A stretch of 55,955 bases of DNA from Nesterenkonia salmonea (GCF_005771525.1 NZ_VAVZ01000022.1:1-55955), one strand, 5' to 3'. Shown: positions 17,989 through 28,173, numbered from the stretch's first letter. Numbers and translations: made by a program. The notes: a model not told the origin generated them from the letters alone.

Positions 17989-18065
17989 TGAATCCTCATC
18001 GCGTGCAGAAGTTATCCACAGGTGGCATCTGAGGACCCATGGCTGTCATGTTCGCAGCGAGAGGC

Positions 18066-18071
18066 TACGCT
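18066..18071 (+). promoter_or_regulatory. -10 box (TACGCT) for leaderless lipB transcript
   Basis: TACGCT is followed by six bases and then ATG at 18078. This spacing suggests a leaderless mRNA and decides the start against the upstream ATG at 18039. Confidence 0.45.
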
Positions 18072-18077
18072 ATTGAG

Positions 18078-18809
18078 ATGACCGTTTTGCATACCCGGTA
18101 CCTTGGGTTCGACCCAGAGCTCGTCGACTACTCACAAGCCTGGGAGCTCCAACGCCGGCTCCATGCCCAGATCCTCGCCGGAGAATCCGACTCCACGCTT
18201 CTTCTTCTGGAGCACGCGGATGTGTATACAGCTGGCAAACGCACGGAGCCACAAGACCGTCCCGCCGACGGCACACCCGTCATTGACGTTGACCGCGGCG
18301 GAAAGCTCACCTGGCACGGTCGCGGTCAACTGGTGGGGTACCCCTTGCTGCACCTGCAGGATCGAAGCTCAGTAAAGGACTACGTGTGCACCCTTGAGAA
18401 TGTGATCATCAAAATCTTGGCCGAGGACTACAGCATCAGCGCCACGCGCGTCGAAGGGCGCTCCGGTGTTTGGCTGACGGACAATCACAATGTCCGGAAA
18501 ATTGCCGCAATAGGCATCCGGGTGCACCGTTCAGTGACAATGCACGGCTTCGCGCTGAACTGTTCTAATGAGCTGGCACCCTTTGGGAATATCATCCCCT
18601 GCGGCATCAGCGACGCTTCTACGACGACAATCAGCGCCGAACTCGGACGGACCATTACTCCCGCCGACATAGCCCCCCGAATCGCGGAGGAATTACAGGC
18701 AGTACTGCCGCGTTATGTCTCATCACGAGCAGATGCGGCCAGTCCCGATGCCACCGACTTGCTCGCTGCCAGCAAAGAGTCAACGCTCAAGGAAGAGGTC
18801 TCACGGTGA
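18078..18809 (+). CDS. lipB: Octanoyl-[ACP]:protein N-octanoyltransferase
   Basis: LipB transfers octanoate from acyl carrier protein to the lipoyl domains, the first step of endogenous lipoylation. Family motifs are visible: [39 protein letters not shown]...[10 protein letters not shown] with the catalytic Lys, and [20 protein letters not shown] with the acyl-binding Cys. The C-terminal about 30 residues are hydrophilic and not conserved. The frame opens at 18039, but ATG 18078 ([10 protein letters not shown]) matches homologues and sits behind a TACGCT box. The lipA start overlaps the stop as GTGA, so the two are translationally coupled. Confidence 0.94.
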   Translation: MTVLHTRYLGFDPELVDYSQAWELQRRLHAQILAGESDSTLLLLEHADVYTAGKRTEPQDRPADGTPVIDVDRGGKLTWHGRGQLVGYPLLHLQDRSSVKDYVCTLENVIIKILAEDYSISATRVEGRSGVWLTDNHNVRKIAAIGIRVHRSVTMHGFALNCSNELAPFGNIIPCGISDASTTTISAELGRTITPADIAPRIAEELQAVLPRYVSSRADAASPDATDLLAASKESTLKEEVSR

Positions 18810-19846
18810 GTGGATGCGCCCCAGCAGCTGCAGGAACTGGAACTATAGCCCCGGAGGGCCGCAGGATGCTCCGGGTAGAGGCCAAGAATGCCGCCGTGCC
18901 GGTGGAACGCAAACCTGAATGGATGCGCACCAAGGTCAAGATGGGACCTGAATTCGCTGATATGAAAAAAAGGGTGGGCGGAAAGGGACTCCACACGGTC
19001 TGTGAAGAAGCAGGCTGCCCCAATATCTTCGAATGTTGGGAGGACCGAGAGGCAACATTCCTCATAGGCGGTTCCGCCTGCACCCGGCGGTGTGACTTCT
19101 GTGAGATCGATACTGGCAGGCCTGCCGCCCTGGATGAGTCAGAACCGCTGCAAGTTGCCGAGTCAGTCCGTGAGATGCAGCTGCGCTACGCCACGGTCAC
19201 CGGTGTTGCTCGTGATGATCTCCCTGATGAGGGAGTCTGGCTCTACGCAGAGACCATTCGAAAGATCCACGAGCTCAACCCAGGTACTGGAGTTGAGATT
19301 CTCATTCCTGATTTTTCTGGCCGGCCCGAAAACATCGCTGGTATCTGCGAGGCTAAGCCTGAGGTCTTCGCGCACAACGTCGAAACGGTGCCGCGTATTT
19401 TCCGTCGCATTCGGCCGGCCTTCCGTTACGAGCGGTCGATGGATGTGCTGACGCAGGGACGTAGCCACGGCATGATCACCAAGTCCAACCTCATCCTCGG
19501 TATGGGTGAAACCCGCGACGAAATATCAGAAGCACTTCAGGACCTGCACGACGCCGGCTGCGACCTGCTCACCATCACACAGTACTTGAGGCCAACCCCG
19601 CGCCACTTGCCCGTGGATCGATGGGTGAAACCCCAAGAATTCTTGGAGATATCCCAAGAAGCTGAGGAGATCGGATTCCTCGGAGTAATGTCCGGCCCAC
19701 TGGTTCGTTCCTCCTATCGCGCAGGCTCCCTGTGGGCAAAAGCCATGCAGAAAAAGGGCTGGCCAATTCCCGAAGAGCTCTCCCACATCGAACCTTCCGG
19801 TCAGACGAAACAGGAGGCCGCGACCCTGGTCGCCGCCGGTTTCTAA
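18806..19846 (+). CDS. lipA: Lipoyl synthase (radical SAM)
   Basis: LipA inserts two sulphurs into the octanoyl chain on E2 lipoyl domains. Both iron-sulphur clusters are recognisable: the auxiliary cluster cysteines in [12 protein letters not shown] (near residues 67-78) and the radical-[11 protein letters not shown] (near 92-99). The C-terminal RSSYRAG supplies the serine that ligates the auxiliary cluster. A short N-terminal extension precedes MLRVEAKN. Length is 346 residues, slightly above typical. Expressed with lipB through a GTGA overlap. Its substrate is presumably the E2 encoded just upstream. Confidence 0.96.
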   Translation: MSGCAPAAAGTGTIAPEGRRMLRVEAKNAAVPVERKPEWMRTKVKMGPEFADMKKRVGGKGLHTVCEEAGCPNIFECWEDREATFLIGGSACTRRCDFCEIDTGRPAALDESEPLQVAESVREMQLRYATVTGVARDDLPDEGVWLYAETIRKIHELNPGTGVEILIPDFSGRPENIAGICEAKPEVFAHNVETVPRIFRRIRPAFRYERSMDVLTQGRSHGMITKSNLILGMGETRDEISEALQDLHDAGCDLLTITQYLRPTPRHLPVDRWVKPQEFLEISQEAEEIGFLGVMSGPLVRSSYRAGSLWAKAMQKKGWPIPEELSHIEPSGQTKQEAATLVAAGF

Positions 19847-19938
19847 CGGTACAGAGCGCGGCTGCACGGTGATCAGCACGCCCCGGCACCGGCGGAATTG
19901 ACCCTGAGAACCACGGCGAATACAGATCTCCCCTGCGG

Positions 19939-19944
19939 TAGACT
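19939..19944 (+). promoter_or_regulatory. -10 box (TAGACT) upstream of the DUF4191 gene
   Basis: TAGACT lies nine bases before ATG 19954, so the mRNA would have almost no leader. No ribosome site is visible in the gap. Confidence 0.45.
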
Positions 19945-19953
19945 GGACGTATC

Positions 19954-20739
19954 ATGGCAGATTCCAGAATTTCCAAACAGCAGGCCAAGGCTGAGCTGAA
20001 GAAGCTCCGCGAGCAGCAGAAGACCGAGAAGAAGCAGCGTAAAGCGTCCCGGAAGGCCAAGAAGGCCTCAGGGGAAGGCTTCTTCTCCCGCATCAAGCAG
20101 GTCTTCAATATGACCCGCACCTACGACCCAAACATCGCGTGGTGGATGCTGCTTGCCGCCGTCATCACCTTCGCGGTGTCATTCGTGGTCACACAATTCC
20201 TGTTCCACTGGATTGTGTCTCTGATTGTGTCACTGCCGTTCGCACTGCTGGCTGCGATGATCATCATGAATCGACGCGCAGAGAAGGCCGCCTTCTCGCG
20301 CATCGAGGGACGGCCCGGTGCGGCGGCGGCAGCACTCAACACGCTGCGCCGCGGATGGGTTGTCACCGAAGAGCCCATTCAGATGGACCCTAAGACTCAA
20401 GACGCGGTGTTCCGGGCAATCGGCAAACCAGGCGTCGTGCTCGTCACCGAAGGTCCGCCGGCGCGAGCTAAGAAGTTGGCCAGCAAAGCCCAGAAGCGGC
20501 TCCGCCCGGTCCTCAGAGATGAAGTGCCCGTGCATATTGTTCAGAGTGGACGCGGACACGACCAGGTCCCGCTATCCAAGCTCACCAAGCACATCAAGAA
20601 GCTGGACAAATCACTGAACAAGCATGAAGTCCACGAGGTAGAGCGGCGACTGTCCACTCTCCCCATTGGCAAACCGCCAATTCCCAAGGGCGTGGACCCG
20701 TGGCGCGCTCGTCCTGATCGCAAGGCATTGCGCGGCTAA
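19954..20739 (+). CDS. DUF4191 membrane protein
   Basis: A 261-residue protein of the actinobacterial DUF4191 family, of unknown function (M. tuberculosis Rv2219 in the same lipA-linked position). A very basic Lys/Arg-rich N-terminus (residues 1-50) is followed by two adjacent membrane segments (about 63-83 and 87-107) and a cytosolic basic domain carrying GRPGAAAAALNTLRRGW and VVLVTEGPPARAKKL. The C-terminal segment VPLSKLTKHIKKL is conserved. It sits downstream of lipA but has its own likely -10 box. Confidence 0.85.
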   Translation: MADSRISKQQAKAELKKLREQQKTEKKQRKASRKAKKASGEGFFSRIKQVFNMTRTYDPNIAWWMLLAAVITFAVSFVVTQFLFHWIVSLIVSLPFALLAAMIIMNRRAEKAAFSRIEGRPGAAAAALNTLRRGWVVTEEPIQMDPKTQDAVFRAIGKPGVVLVTEGPPARAKKLASKAQKRLRPVLRDEVPVHIVQSGRGHDQVPLSKLTKHIKKLDKSLNKHEVHEVERRLSTLPIGKPPIPKGVDPWRARPDRKALRG

Positions 20740-20787
20740 CACTGTCTCATCACGCCCAGGTTGGACGACCAGCTCCGCTATCTTTGA

Positions 20788-20954
20788 TAGACTCACTGTT
20801 TGTCTGGCAGGCGAATGTGAAACATTCGCCGTAGTTCACGAGCACCCGGCAGCTCGGACTCTCCTCAGTTTTCCTTCGGAGGCCAGGTCATGTCATGCCA
20901 CTGCCATGACAAAGAATAAATACACATGCCGAAAGCAGAAAGAAGCATCGTTTT
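20788..20954 (+). promoter_or_regulatory. rpsD promoter and structured 5' leader
   Basis: A TAGACT -10 box at 20788-20793 gives a predicted leader of about 150 bases. It contains a perfect 9-bp inverted repeat with a 3-base loop (arms 20810-20818 and 20822-20830) and a second 7-bp hairpin (arms 20891-20897 and 20905-20911, loop of 7). S4 regulates its own synthesis through leader RNA in other phyla. No known S4 leader motif was recognised here, so autoregulation is inference. The ribosome site before rpsD is weak (AAAGAAG). Confidence 0.45.
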
Positions 20955-21587
20955 ATGCCAAAAACTCCTTTGCGTGCGCGCCGCACAGTCAAGGCCTCCC
21001 GGGCCCTTGGCATTGCGCTGACGCCCAAGGCCCAGAAGTACCTGGACCGCCGCCCCTATGGCCCCGGCCAGCATGGCCGTACACGGCGTCGCACCGACTC
21101 TGACTACGCAGTGCGTCTGCGTGAAAAGCAGAAGCTGCGCGCCCAGTACGGTATTCGCGAGGCTCAGCTGACTCGTTACTACGAAGAAGCCAAGCGCCAG
21201 AGTGAAGGCCTGACCGGTGAAAACCTGATCGAGCTCTTGGAATCCCGCCTGGATGCCCTTGTGCTGCGTGCAGGGTTCGCCCGCACCATTGCCCAGGCGC
21301 GCCAGTTCGTGGTGCACCGCCATATTCTCGTCAATGGTAAGCGCGTGGACCGTCCGTCGTTCCGCGTCAAGCCCGGCCAGATGGTGCACGTTCACGAGCG
21401 CAGCGAGAAGTTCGAGCCATTCCAGATCGCCGCCGCAGGCGCTCACCAGGAAGTTCTCCCGGCAGTGCCGGGCTACCTGAAGGTGGACCTGGATTCTCTG
21501 CAGGCAACTCTCGTCCGCAAACCAGAGCGCGCCGAGGTTCCGGTCACCTGCGAAGAGCAGCTGGTCGTCGAGTACTACGCACGCTGA
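20955..21587 (+). CDS. rpsD: 30S ribosomal protein S4
   Basis: S4 is an early-binding 16S rRNA assembly protein. The 210-residue sequence shows the conserved zinc-less N-terminus (RRTVKASRALGIALTPKAQKYLDRRPYGPGQHG) and the S4 RNA-binding domain (LESRLDALVLRAGFARTIAQARQFVVHRHILVNGKRVDRPSF, described here by its ends). It stands alone rather than in the rpsM-rpsK-rpsD-rpoA cluster, as is usual in several Micrococcales. A long leader with two hairpins precedes it and a hairpin with a short T-run follows at 21665. Confidence 0.96.
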   Translation: MPKTPLRARRTVKASRALGIALTPKAQKYLDRRPYGPGQHGRTRRRTDSDYAVRLREKQKLRAQYGIREAQLTRYYEEAKRQSEGLTGENLIELLESRLDALVLRAGFARTIAQARQFVVHRHILVNGKRVDRPSFRVKPGQMVHVHERSEKFEPFQIAAAGAHQEVLPAVPGYLKVDLDSLQATLVRKPERAEVPVTCEEQLVVEYYAR

Positions 21588-21664
21588 CCGGTTCGGGGCC
21601 AAGCGCCCACGGAGCGTGGTGTGATCTGCTCTGCGGATCTACACACTCCACAGAACCAACGCAG

Positions 21665-21700
21665 AGCCCGTCGTGTCCCCCGGTGGATGCGGCGGGCTTT
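21665..21700 (+). terminator. Rho-independent terminator downstream of rpsD
   Basis: A 9-bp stem (arms 21665-21673 and 21690-21698, one G-T mismatch) built on AGCCCG/CGGGCT is followed by TTCT. It lies about 75 bases after the rpsD stop. A smaller CCACG/CGTGG hairpin precedes it at 21607-21619. Confidence 0.6.
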
Positions 21701-21766
21701 CTGCGTACTCCACCTCACGTAAACTGAGCCGGGCGCCAAACGCACTTGGCGCACCCCGTCGTCGTT

Positions 21767-21772
21767 TAGTCT
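21767..21772 (+). promoter_or_regulatory. -10 box (TAGTCT) of alaS
   Basis: TAGTCT lies 22 bases before ATG 21795. The short leader contains AGGAGAG, a good ribosome site. Confidence 0.45.
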
Positions 21773-21794
21773 GACCCGCAGGAGAGAACCACCG

Positions 21795-24488
21795 ATGAAG
21801 TCGCAGGACATCACCCGCACCTGGTACGACTACTTCAGCGCGAAGCAGCACACCCCCGTGCCGTCAGCCTCGCTGGTGTCCCCCGAACCCTCCCTGCTGT
21901 TCACCATCGCAGGCATGGTGCCGTTCATTCCCTACTTCACCGGTGCTGAGACCCCTCCCTACCCCCGAGCGGTATCGGTCCAGAAGTGCATCCGGACTGA
22001 GGACATCGAAGAGGTGGGCAAGACGGCGCGCCACGGAACGTTCTTCCAAATGTGCGGCAACTTCAGTTTCGGCGACTACTTCAAAGAGACGGCAATCCCC
22101 ATGGCATGGGAACTGCTCACCACCCCAGCAGCAGGCAACCCGGAGACGGGTCTGCGCGGATTCGGTTTGGATCCCGAGCGGCTATGGGTCACTGTCTACG
22201 AGCACGACGACGAGGCCTTCCAGATCTGGCGAGACACAGTAGGTGTGCCGGAGGACCGCATCCAACGGTTCGGCCCAGAGGACAATTACTGGACCACCGG
22301 CCAACCAGGTCCTGGGGGACCCTGTTCAGAGATCTACTACGACAGGGGCCCGGCGTATGGCGCCGAAGGCGGGCCAGCCGCCGATGAGGACCGCTATGTG
22401 GAGATCTGGAACCTGGTCTTCATGCAGTACCGTCTCTCAGCTGTCCACTCGAAATCCGAGTTTGAGGTAGCTGGGCCGCTGGAGAACAAGAACATCGACA
22501 CCGGACTCGGGCTCGAACGTCTCGCGATGATCCTTCAGGGCGTCGAGAACATGTACGAAACTGACCAGGTCCGCCCCGTGCTGGACCGAGCTGCCCAGAT
22601 GGCCGGTGTTACTTACACATCCACTGAAGATCCCGCCGATCCCAACCACGCAACTGATGTGCGGCTGCGAATGATCGCTGACCATACCAGAAGCGCACTC
22701 ATGCTCATCTCCGATGGTGTCCGACCATCCAATGAGGGTGGCGGCTATATCCTGCGCCGACTCATCCGCCGTGTCATCCTCGGCATGCGCCTTCTGGGTG
22801 TCGAGAATCCAGTATTCGGTGAGCTCATCTCGATGTCCAAAGACGCCATGAAGGGCGTCTATCCGGAGGTCGCCGAACGTTTTGACATCATCCATGCGAC
22901 TGCGGTGAAAGAGGAGCAGGCTTTCCTGCGAACGATCAGTGCTGGCACTGCAAGGCTGGAGTCAGCTGTGGCAGCCGCGAAATCAACAGGGACTCCTCTT
23001 GCCGGTGATGACGCTTTCGCTCTGCATGACACCTACGGCTTCCCCATTGACCTCACCCTGGAAATGGCTGAGGAGGCGCAGGTTCAGGTAGATCAAGAGA
23101 CATTCCGCAAGCTGATGGCGGAGCAGCGCAAACGTGCTCAGGCTGATGCGAAGGCCAAGAAGTCAGGACATGCGGATACTGAGGTTTACCGGCAGCTGTT
23201 GGGTGATTCACCCACGCACTTCACGGGGTACACCGAGCATGCCACAGAGGCCAAAGTTCTCGGAATACTCGCCGCTGGCCAGCCTCGGTCAAGCGCAGCA
23301 GCCGGCCAAGAGATTGAACTCGTACTGGATGCCACGCCCTTCTACGCTGAGGCTGGCGGCCAAGCAGCCGATACCGGTCGAATCACCGGCGACGGATTCG
23401 TCATCGACGTCCAGGACGTTCAGTCACCCATCAAGGGTCTTTCAGTTCATCGAGCGAAAGTCATCGAAGGTGAAGTGTCAGTAGGGGCACGGGCGCTGAG
23501 CTCCATTGATGTGAGGCGGAGGCTTGACGCGCAGAAAGCCCATACCGCCACACATATCGTTCATGCGGCCCTTCACGATGTCCTAGGGCCCGACGCCGTC
23601 CAGGCTGGGTCCTTCAACAAGGAAGGCTACCTGCGCTTCGACTTCACCCACGATGACGCCCTCTCCCCCGGCGCCCGCCAGGAGTTGGAAGAAATATCGA
23701 ACCTCTCGATCAGGGATAACCATGCCGTGGAGACCAAAACGATGGCACTGGAAGAGGCCAAAGCACTGGGCGCCATGATGCTCTTCGGTGAGAAGTACAG
23801 CGATGAGGTCCGAGTCGTGGAGGTCAATGGACCCTGGTCCCGCGAGCTTTGCGGCGGCACTCACGTGACATCAACCGCCGAAATCGGCACGCTCGCCCTG
23901 CTTTCGGAGGCCTCTGTCGGTTCCGGCAACCGTCGTGTTGAAGCCCTGGTGGGGCTCGATGCATTCAAGCACTTCGCAGCGGAACGGACCCTGGTGAACC
24001 AGCTGACTGAAATGCTCAAAGTCCCCGCCGATCAGGTACCGGATCGCATATCCTCCACACTTCAGAAGCTCAAGGAGGCCGAACGAGAGCTTGAACGGCT
24101 CCGATCCGAGCAGCTTCGCCACCAGGCAGGACAGCTCCTCGATCAAGCAGTAGATGCCGGTGGAGTCCGAGTGCTCACCCATCATGCGGGGTCAGCAGAC
24201 AGTGACGACCTGCGGCAGCTCGCCATGGACCTGCGTGGTCGTTTCGGGGCACAATCGGCAGTGGTGGCTGTCGCAGGTGAGGCCAAAGGTCGACCGGTCA
24301 TCGTCGTGGGCACAACGGAAGCCGCACGCAGCGAGGGCCTGTCTGCAGGTGATTTGGTTAAGCAGGCCTGTGCCGTGCTCGGCGGTGGCGGAGGTGGAAA
24401 ACCGGACCTGGCCCAGGGCGGCGGACAGGATCCAGCCAAGATCACGGACGCGTTGGATTCCGTACTGTCCTCCGTTCAGAACCGGTGA
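21795..24488 (+). CDS. alaS: Alanyl-tRNA synthetase
   Basis: A class II synthetase of 897 residues that charges tRNA-Ala and edits misacylated Ser/Gly. The aminoacylation core is at the N-terminus (TRTWYDYFSAKQH, KCIRTEDIEEVGKTARHGTFF, GNFSFGDYFK, NKNIDTGLGLERLA). The editing domain shows HTATH and the zinc ligands in CGGTHV. The C-terminal Gly-rich oligomerisation domain ends GGGGGGKPDLAQGGG. All three domains are complete. ruvX starts 10 bases after the stop, a linkage seen across actinobacteria. Confidence 0.97.
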   Translation: MKSQDITRTWYDYFSAKQHTPVPSASLVSPEPSLLFTIAGMVPFIPYFTGAETPPYPRAVSVQKCIRTEDIEEVGKTARHGTFFQMCGNFSFGDYFKETAIPMAWELLTTPAAGNPETGLRGFGLDPERLWVTVYEHDDEAFQIWRDTVGVPEDRIQRFGPEDNYWTTGQPGPGGPCSEIYYDRGPAYGAEGGPAADEDRYVEIWNLVFMQYRLSAVHSKSEFEVAGPLENKNIDTGLGLERLAMILQGVENMYETDQVRPVLDRAAQMAGVTYTSTEDPADPNHATDVRLRMIADHTRSALMLISDGVRPSNEGGGYILRRLIRRVILGMRLLGVENPVFGELISMSKDAMKGVYPEVAERFDIIHATAVKEEQAFLRTISAGTARLESAVAAAKSTGTPLAGDDAFALHDTYGFPIDLTLEMAEEAQVQVDQETFRKLMAEQRKRAQADAKAKKSGHADTEVYRQLLGDSPTHFTGYTEHATEAKVLGILAAGQPRSSAAAGQEIELVLDATPFYAEAGGQAADTGRITGDGFVIDVQDVQSPIKGLSVHRAKVIEGEVSVGARALSSIDVRRRLDAQKAHTATHIVHAALHDVLGPDAVQAGSFNKEGYLRFDFTHDDALSPGARQELEEISNLSIRDNHAVETKTMALEEAKALGAMMLFGEKYSDEVRVVEVNGPWSRELCGGTHVTSTAEIGTLALLSEASVGSGNRRVEALVGLDAFKHFAAERTLVNQLTEMLKVPADQVPDRISSTLQKLKEAERELERLRSEQLRHQAGQLLDQAVDAGGVRVLTHHAGSADSDDLRQLAMDLRGRFGAQSAVVAVAGEAKGRPVIVVGTTEAARSEGLSAGDLVKQACAVLGGGGGGKPDLAQGGGQDPAKITDALDSVLSSVQNR

Positions 24489-24498
24489 AAGCCCTCCT

Positions 24499-24990
24499 AT
24501 GAGCTCCGAACGCGCAGGCGTCCGCCTTGGCGTTGATGTCGGTGACACTCGAGTGGGACTGGCGGCCTCAGACCCGGACGCCTTACTGGCAACTCCAGTG
24601 ATGACACTTCGCCGAGACAAGAACCAGGGCTCTGACCTGCGGATGATCACTCGCATCATCAAAGACCGTGGGTGCAGGGTGGTCTATGTGGGACTTCCGC
24701 TCTCACTCTCAGGCGTGGAGACCGCTTCCACTCAGAAGGCACGCGACTTTGCCCAGTCGCTGGCAGTCAGCTGTGCTGAAGAACTGCCCGAAGTGCAGGT
24801 CAGACTCATCGACGAGCGCCTCTCCACTGTTTCCGCCTCAGAGAAGATGCGCGCTTCGGGCGTCGAAGCACGCCATCAACGCTCAGGCATAGATCAGGCC
24901 GCGGCAGTGGAGATTCTCACGCACGCCCTGGACATGCGCGCCGCTTTGGGAACAGAGCCCGGCACCCCAGTTATCCACAGCTCCACGTAG
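24499..24990 (+). CDS. ruvX: Holliday-junction resolvase-like nuclease / pre-16S rRNA nuclease RuvX (YqgF)
   Basis: An RNase H-fold protein of 163 residues. Conserved acidic motifs are present: LGVDVGDTRVGLA at the N-terminus, YVGLPLSLSG, LIDERLST and the C-terminal GIDQAAAVEIL. In E. coli YqgF matures the 5' end of 16S rRNA; an M. tuberculosis homologue has been reported to cleave Holliday junctions. A much longer frame extends back into alaS, but ATG 24499 right after the alaS stop matches the family start. Probably co-transcribed with alaS. Confidence 0.9.
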   Translation: MSSERAGVRLGVDVGDTRVGLAASDPDALLATPVMTLRRDKNQGSDLRMITRIIKDRGCRVVYVGLPLSLSGVETASTQKARDFAQSLAVSCAEELPEVQVRLIDERLSTVSASEKMRASGVEARHQRSGIDQAAAVEILTHALDMRAALGTEPGTPVIHSST

Positions 24991-25030
24991 GCCCTTGTGG
25001 CCATGCCCGGGCGAAGGCCATGCTGGCACT

Positions 25031-25777
25031 ATGAAAGCAACCTCAGAAGTGCTGGACCACTTGTACCGTCCCGGAGGCACCTTTACTTCTAGCGAATTGC
25101 AGACGATGACCCACCAAGGAGTCATGCGGCACCTGATTGCCGATGTGTATGCAGAGGTTTTTGTCCCTGACTCGCCCGCGCTGCGAGCCGCAGGAGCACG
25201 AGCTCTGCTGAACCCCTCCTTGGCCGATACATCGACGCTCTGCGGTGAGAGCGCCGCCTGGGTTCACCTGGGCACCTCTCCCCCAGAGCGGATCGCCGTC
25301 ATCGCCGGGCGAAGTGGTGTGTGCCATTCGTCCCCATTCGGGGTGCAGGTACATCGGGCTGCGCTCACGGAGGATGAGACACAGGTCTGCGGTCCACTGC
25401 ACTGCACAACGCCGCTCCGCACCGCTGGAGACCTCTTTTGTGGGATCGGGGTGCGCCACCTACGACGAGCAGTCGACACCCTATTGGACGTCAAAGCCCG
25501 CCCTGAGCGGATCCTCCAGCAATGGCCAGCAGCCCAGGACCCTCTTCTGGGCAGAGACGATGACGTCGTCACCCTTGGGGCCGAAGATGAGAGCATTCTG
25601 CATCAGCGCTGGCATCTCATTGCCCAGCTGATGCAGAAGAGCGGCTCCAGCGCTGACGAGCTGGCGGATCTGGTGATGCAGATCGTCTCCCGCACCAGTT
25701 GGGACCATCACCGCAGAGAAAGAGTCCGGCAGTTAGCGGATCAGTGCGTTTCGCGCCGTTTGCCGACGGTTCGGTAG
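25031..25777 (+). CDS. AbiEi-antitoxin-like winged-helix protein
   Basis: A 248-residue protein with an N-terminal helix-turn-helix-like segment ([32 protein letters not shown] split by family as promoter-binding plus 'VY' turn) and a middle region with [11 protein letters not shown] and [12 protein letters not shown]. Together these resemble proteins annotated as type IV toxin-antitoxin AbiEi-family antitoxins. No toxin gene is adjacent, so it is more likely a stand-alone regulator of unknown target. ATG 25031 is preferred; CATGCT lies seven bases upstream and may be a -10 box. The last 37 bases overlap the 3' end of the convergent rel gene. Confidence 0.6.
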   Translation: MKATSEVLDHLYRPGGTFTSSELQTMTHQGVMRHLIADVYAEVFVPDSPALRAAGARALLNPSLADTSTLCGESAAWVHLGTSPPERIAVIAGRSGVCHSSPFGVQVHRAALTEDETQVCGPLHCTTPLRTAGDLFCGIGVRHLRRAVDTLLDVKARPERILQQWPAAQDPLLGRDDDVVTLGAEDESILHQRWHLIAQLMQKSGSSADELADLVMQIVSRTSWDHHRRERVRQLADQCVSRRLPTVR

Positions 25778-28158
25778 ACGTCATAGACCCCGTCAATGCG
25801 CCGCACCGAATTCAGCACGTGGTTCAAGTAGCGCGGATCGCCCATCTCGAAGCTGAAACGCGAAACGGCCACCCTGTCTCGTGAAGTTTGAACGGTCGCG
25901 GAGAGGATATTCACCTGAGACTCCGCCAGCGTCCGGGTCACGTCTGATAGTAGGGACTTACGGTCGAGAGCCTCCACCTGGATCTCCACCAAAAAGACCG
26001 AGGATTTGGTGGGCGCCCAATCAACTTCGACGAGACGACCGGGCTGTTCCCTGAGCTGTTTGACGTTTCGGCAGTCGGCGCGGTGCACCGAGACTCCCTG
26101 GCCCCTTGTGACGAATCCTTCGATGTCATCTGGAGGAACCGGGGTGCAGCATCGCGCCAGTTTGGCCAACACATTGCCAGCACCTCTGACCGTCACACCG
26201 GCATCGGAATACTCCGATGGCCGCGTGGAGGGCGATGTGATGGGCGTGATGTCATGTTCCTCAGACTCTTCCTCGTCTGTGTCGAACAGCGAGCTCAGAT
26301 GATCAAGGACGTTTTGGATGGACACGTGCTCTTCGCCGATTCCAGCGTAGAGGCCGGAAATGTCGGTGTAGTGAAGCTCTTCAGCAACTGTCAGCAGCAC
26401 ATCAGGATTCATGACCTTCTGCAAGGGAAGGTTTGACTTCCGAGTAGCCTTAGTGAGCATTTCCTTGCCGCGCTCAATGGATTCTTCGCGGCGTTCTTTC
26501 GAGAACCAATGACGGATCTTATTCCGAGCCCTGGCCGATTTCACGAACATCAGCCAGTCATTTGAAGGTCCTGCCCCCTCAGCCTTTGAGGTGAAGATCT
26601 CGACCCAGTCACCATGGTTGAGCTCGGAGCTCAGGGGAACCAGTTTGCCGTTAACGCGGCCACCAATGGTCTTGTGTCCAACGTCAGTATGGATCGCGTA
26701 GGCGAAGTCCACCGGAGTGGCCCCTGCCGGAAGCGAAATGACCTCGCCCTTCGGGGTGTAGACGAACACTTCTCGGGTGTTGATCTCGTTTCGCAACGAT
26801 TCCAGGAATTCGTCTGGATCGGTGGTTTCGGACTGCCAGTCCACCAGGGAGCGCAGCCAGCCGATGTCCTCGGTCGCTTGTGACTGCTGGGTGGCTCCCT
26901 TTGCCATGGAAGCCGAGACGGCGGCGTCGTCCTGTTTGGCTCCCTGGCTGGGTCGCTGGTCTTGCTTGTACTTCCAATGAGCCGCAACGCCGTACTCGGC
27001 TCGCCTGTGCATCTCATGAGTGCGGATCTGCACTTCTACAGGTTTACCTGCCGGGCCCAGCACCGTGGTGTGGAGCGACTGATACATGTTGAACTTGGGC
27101 ATGGCGATGTAGTCTTTGAACCTGCCCGGCAGTGGGGACCACCTGGCGTGAAGCGCACCCAGAGCGGCATAGCAGTCCCGGACGGAATCGACGAGGACTC
27201 TGACGCCCATGAGGTCGTGGATGTCGTCGAATTCCTTACCCCGGACGATCATCTTTTGGTATATCGAGTAGTAGTGCTTGGGTCGGCCCGTGATGGTCGC
27301 CGCAATACTTGACCCATTGAGGTCATCGGCAATGGTCTCGCGAACTTGGGAGAGGAACTTCTCCCTCTGAGGGGTTCGATCACCGACTAGCCGGACGATC
27401 TCCTCATACACTTTCGGGTAGAGGGCCGCGAAGGACAGATCCTCCAGCTCCCACTTCAGGGTGTTCATGCCGAGTCGGTGGGCCAGTGGGGAGAAGATCT
27501 CGAGGGTCTCTTTTGCCTTGCGCGCACTCTTCTCCGGCGGCACATAGCGCCAGGTTCGTGCATTGTGGAGCCGGTCGGCGAGCTTGATCATCAGCACCCG
27601 TATGTCCTTGGCCATGGCCAGGACCATTTTGCGCACAGTTTCTGCCTGAGCGGCGTCACCGAACTTCAGTTTGTCGAGCTTGGTGACCCCATCCACCAGT
27701 TGACTGATCTCTTCACCGAATTCCCGGGTGAGCTCTTCCAGGCTGTAGTCGGTGTCCTCGACGGTGTCGTGAAGCAGAGCGGCAGCAAGGGTGGAGCCGT
27801 TGAGGCCTAGTTCGGCAAGGATAGTGGCTACTGCCACAGGATGGGTGATGTAGGGGTCGCCCGATTTGCGCTTCTGACCTCTGTGGTGGTGCTCTGCGGC
27901 TGCGAACGCCCGACGAATCAGGGGGAAGTCGTTCTCTGAACGGTTTGCCCTTACCGCCCTGAGCAGGGGTTCCAACAGCGGGGAGTCCTCAGACTGGGCC
28001 AGTGATCCGACAGCGCGCGACCGGCGAACGGGTGCCGTGTGGCTACCCGCTGCTGTGGTGGGGTCCTGTGCGGAGGTTGTGGCCGCCGTCCCCGTAGCCG
28101 GTGCGCTGTTACTGTTCACGCTCGTGGTGCCTGCTCCCTCATGACAATTGGCATGCAA
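25741..28158 (-). CDS. relA: Bifunctional (p)ppGpp synthetase/hydrolase Rel
   Basis: The single long RelA/SpoT homologue of actinobacteria, making and degrading the stringent-response alarmone. Domains in order: a Ser/Thr/Ala-rich N-terminus, the HD hydrolase ([38 protein letters not shown]), the synthetase ([30 protein letters not shown]), TGS ([12 protein letters not shown]), a zinc-finger/conserved-Cys region ([13 protein letters not shown]) and a C-terminal ACT domain ([19 protein letters not shown]). The longest frame starts with TTG 28158, nine bases from a TAGACT box that overlaps the secF stop; GTG 28119 is an alternative. The 3' end overlaps a convergent gene. Confidence 0.95.
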   Translation of the reverse strand: MHANCHEGAGTTSVNSNSAPATGTAATTSAQDPTTAAGSHTAPVRRSRAVGSLAQSEDSPLLEPLLRAVRANRSENDFPLIRRAFAAAEHHHRGQKRKSGDPYITHPVAVATILAELGLNGSTLAAALLHDTVEDTDYSLEELTREFGEEISQLVDGVTKLDKLKFGDAAQAETVRKMVLAMAKDIRVLMIKLADRLHNARTWRYVPPEKSARKAKETLEIFSPLAHRLGMNTLKWELEDLSFAALYPKVYEEIVRLVGDRTPQREKFLSQVRETIADDLNGSSIAATITGRPKHYYSIYQKMIVRGKEFDDIHDLMGVRVLVDSVRDCYAALGALHARWSPLPGRFKDYIAMPKFNMYQSLHTTVLGPAGKPVEVQIRTHEMHRRAEYGVAAHWKYKQDQRPSQGAKQDDAAVSASMAKGATQQSQATEDIGWLRSLVDWQSETTDPDEFLESLRNEINTREVFVYTPKGEVISLPAGATPVDFAYAIHTDVGHKTIGGRVNGKLVPLSSELNHGDWVEIFTSKAEGAGPSNDWLMFVKSARARNKIRHWFSKERREESIERGKEMLTKATRKSNLPLQKVMNPDVLLTVAEELHYTDISGLYAGIGEEHVSIQNVLDHLSSLFDTDEEESEEHDITPITSPSTRPSEYSDAGVTVRGAGNVLAKLARCCTPVPPDDIEGFVTRGQGVSVHRADCRNVKQLREQPGRLVEVDWAPTKSSVFLVEIQVEALDRKSLLSDVTRTLAESQVNILSATVQTSRDRVAVSRFSFEMGDPRYLNHVLNSVRRIDGVYDVYRTVGKRRETH

Positions 28159-28167
28159 TGTGGAGTC

Positions 28168-28173
28168 AGTCTA
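28168..28173 (-). promoter_or_regulatory. -10 box (TAGACT) of rel overlapping the secF stop
   Basis: TAGACT on the minus strand includes the TAG stop codon of secF and lies nine bases before the first rel initiator. It could give rel a transcript independent of the secDF genes. Confidence 0.4.

Noticed and set aside
18012-18020. Perfect DnaA box TTATCCACA, also at 24971-24979
   Set aside because: Only two isolated boxes about 7 kb apart, with no dnaA/dnaN neighbours or AT-rich stretch; not an origin.
24154-24498. N-terminal extension of the ruvX frame into alaS
   Set aside because: It is out of frame within alaS and lacks similarity; ATG 24499 fits the family.
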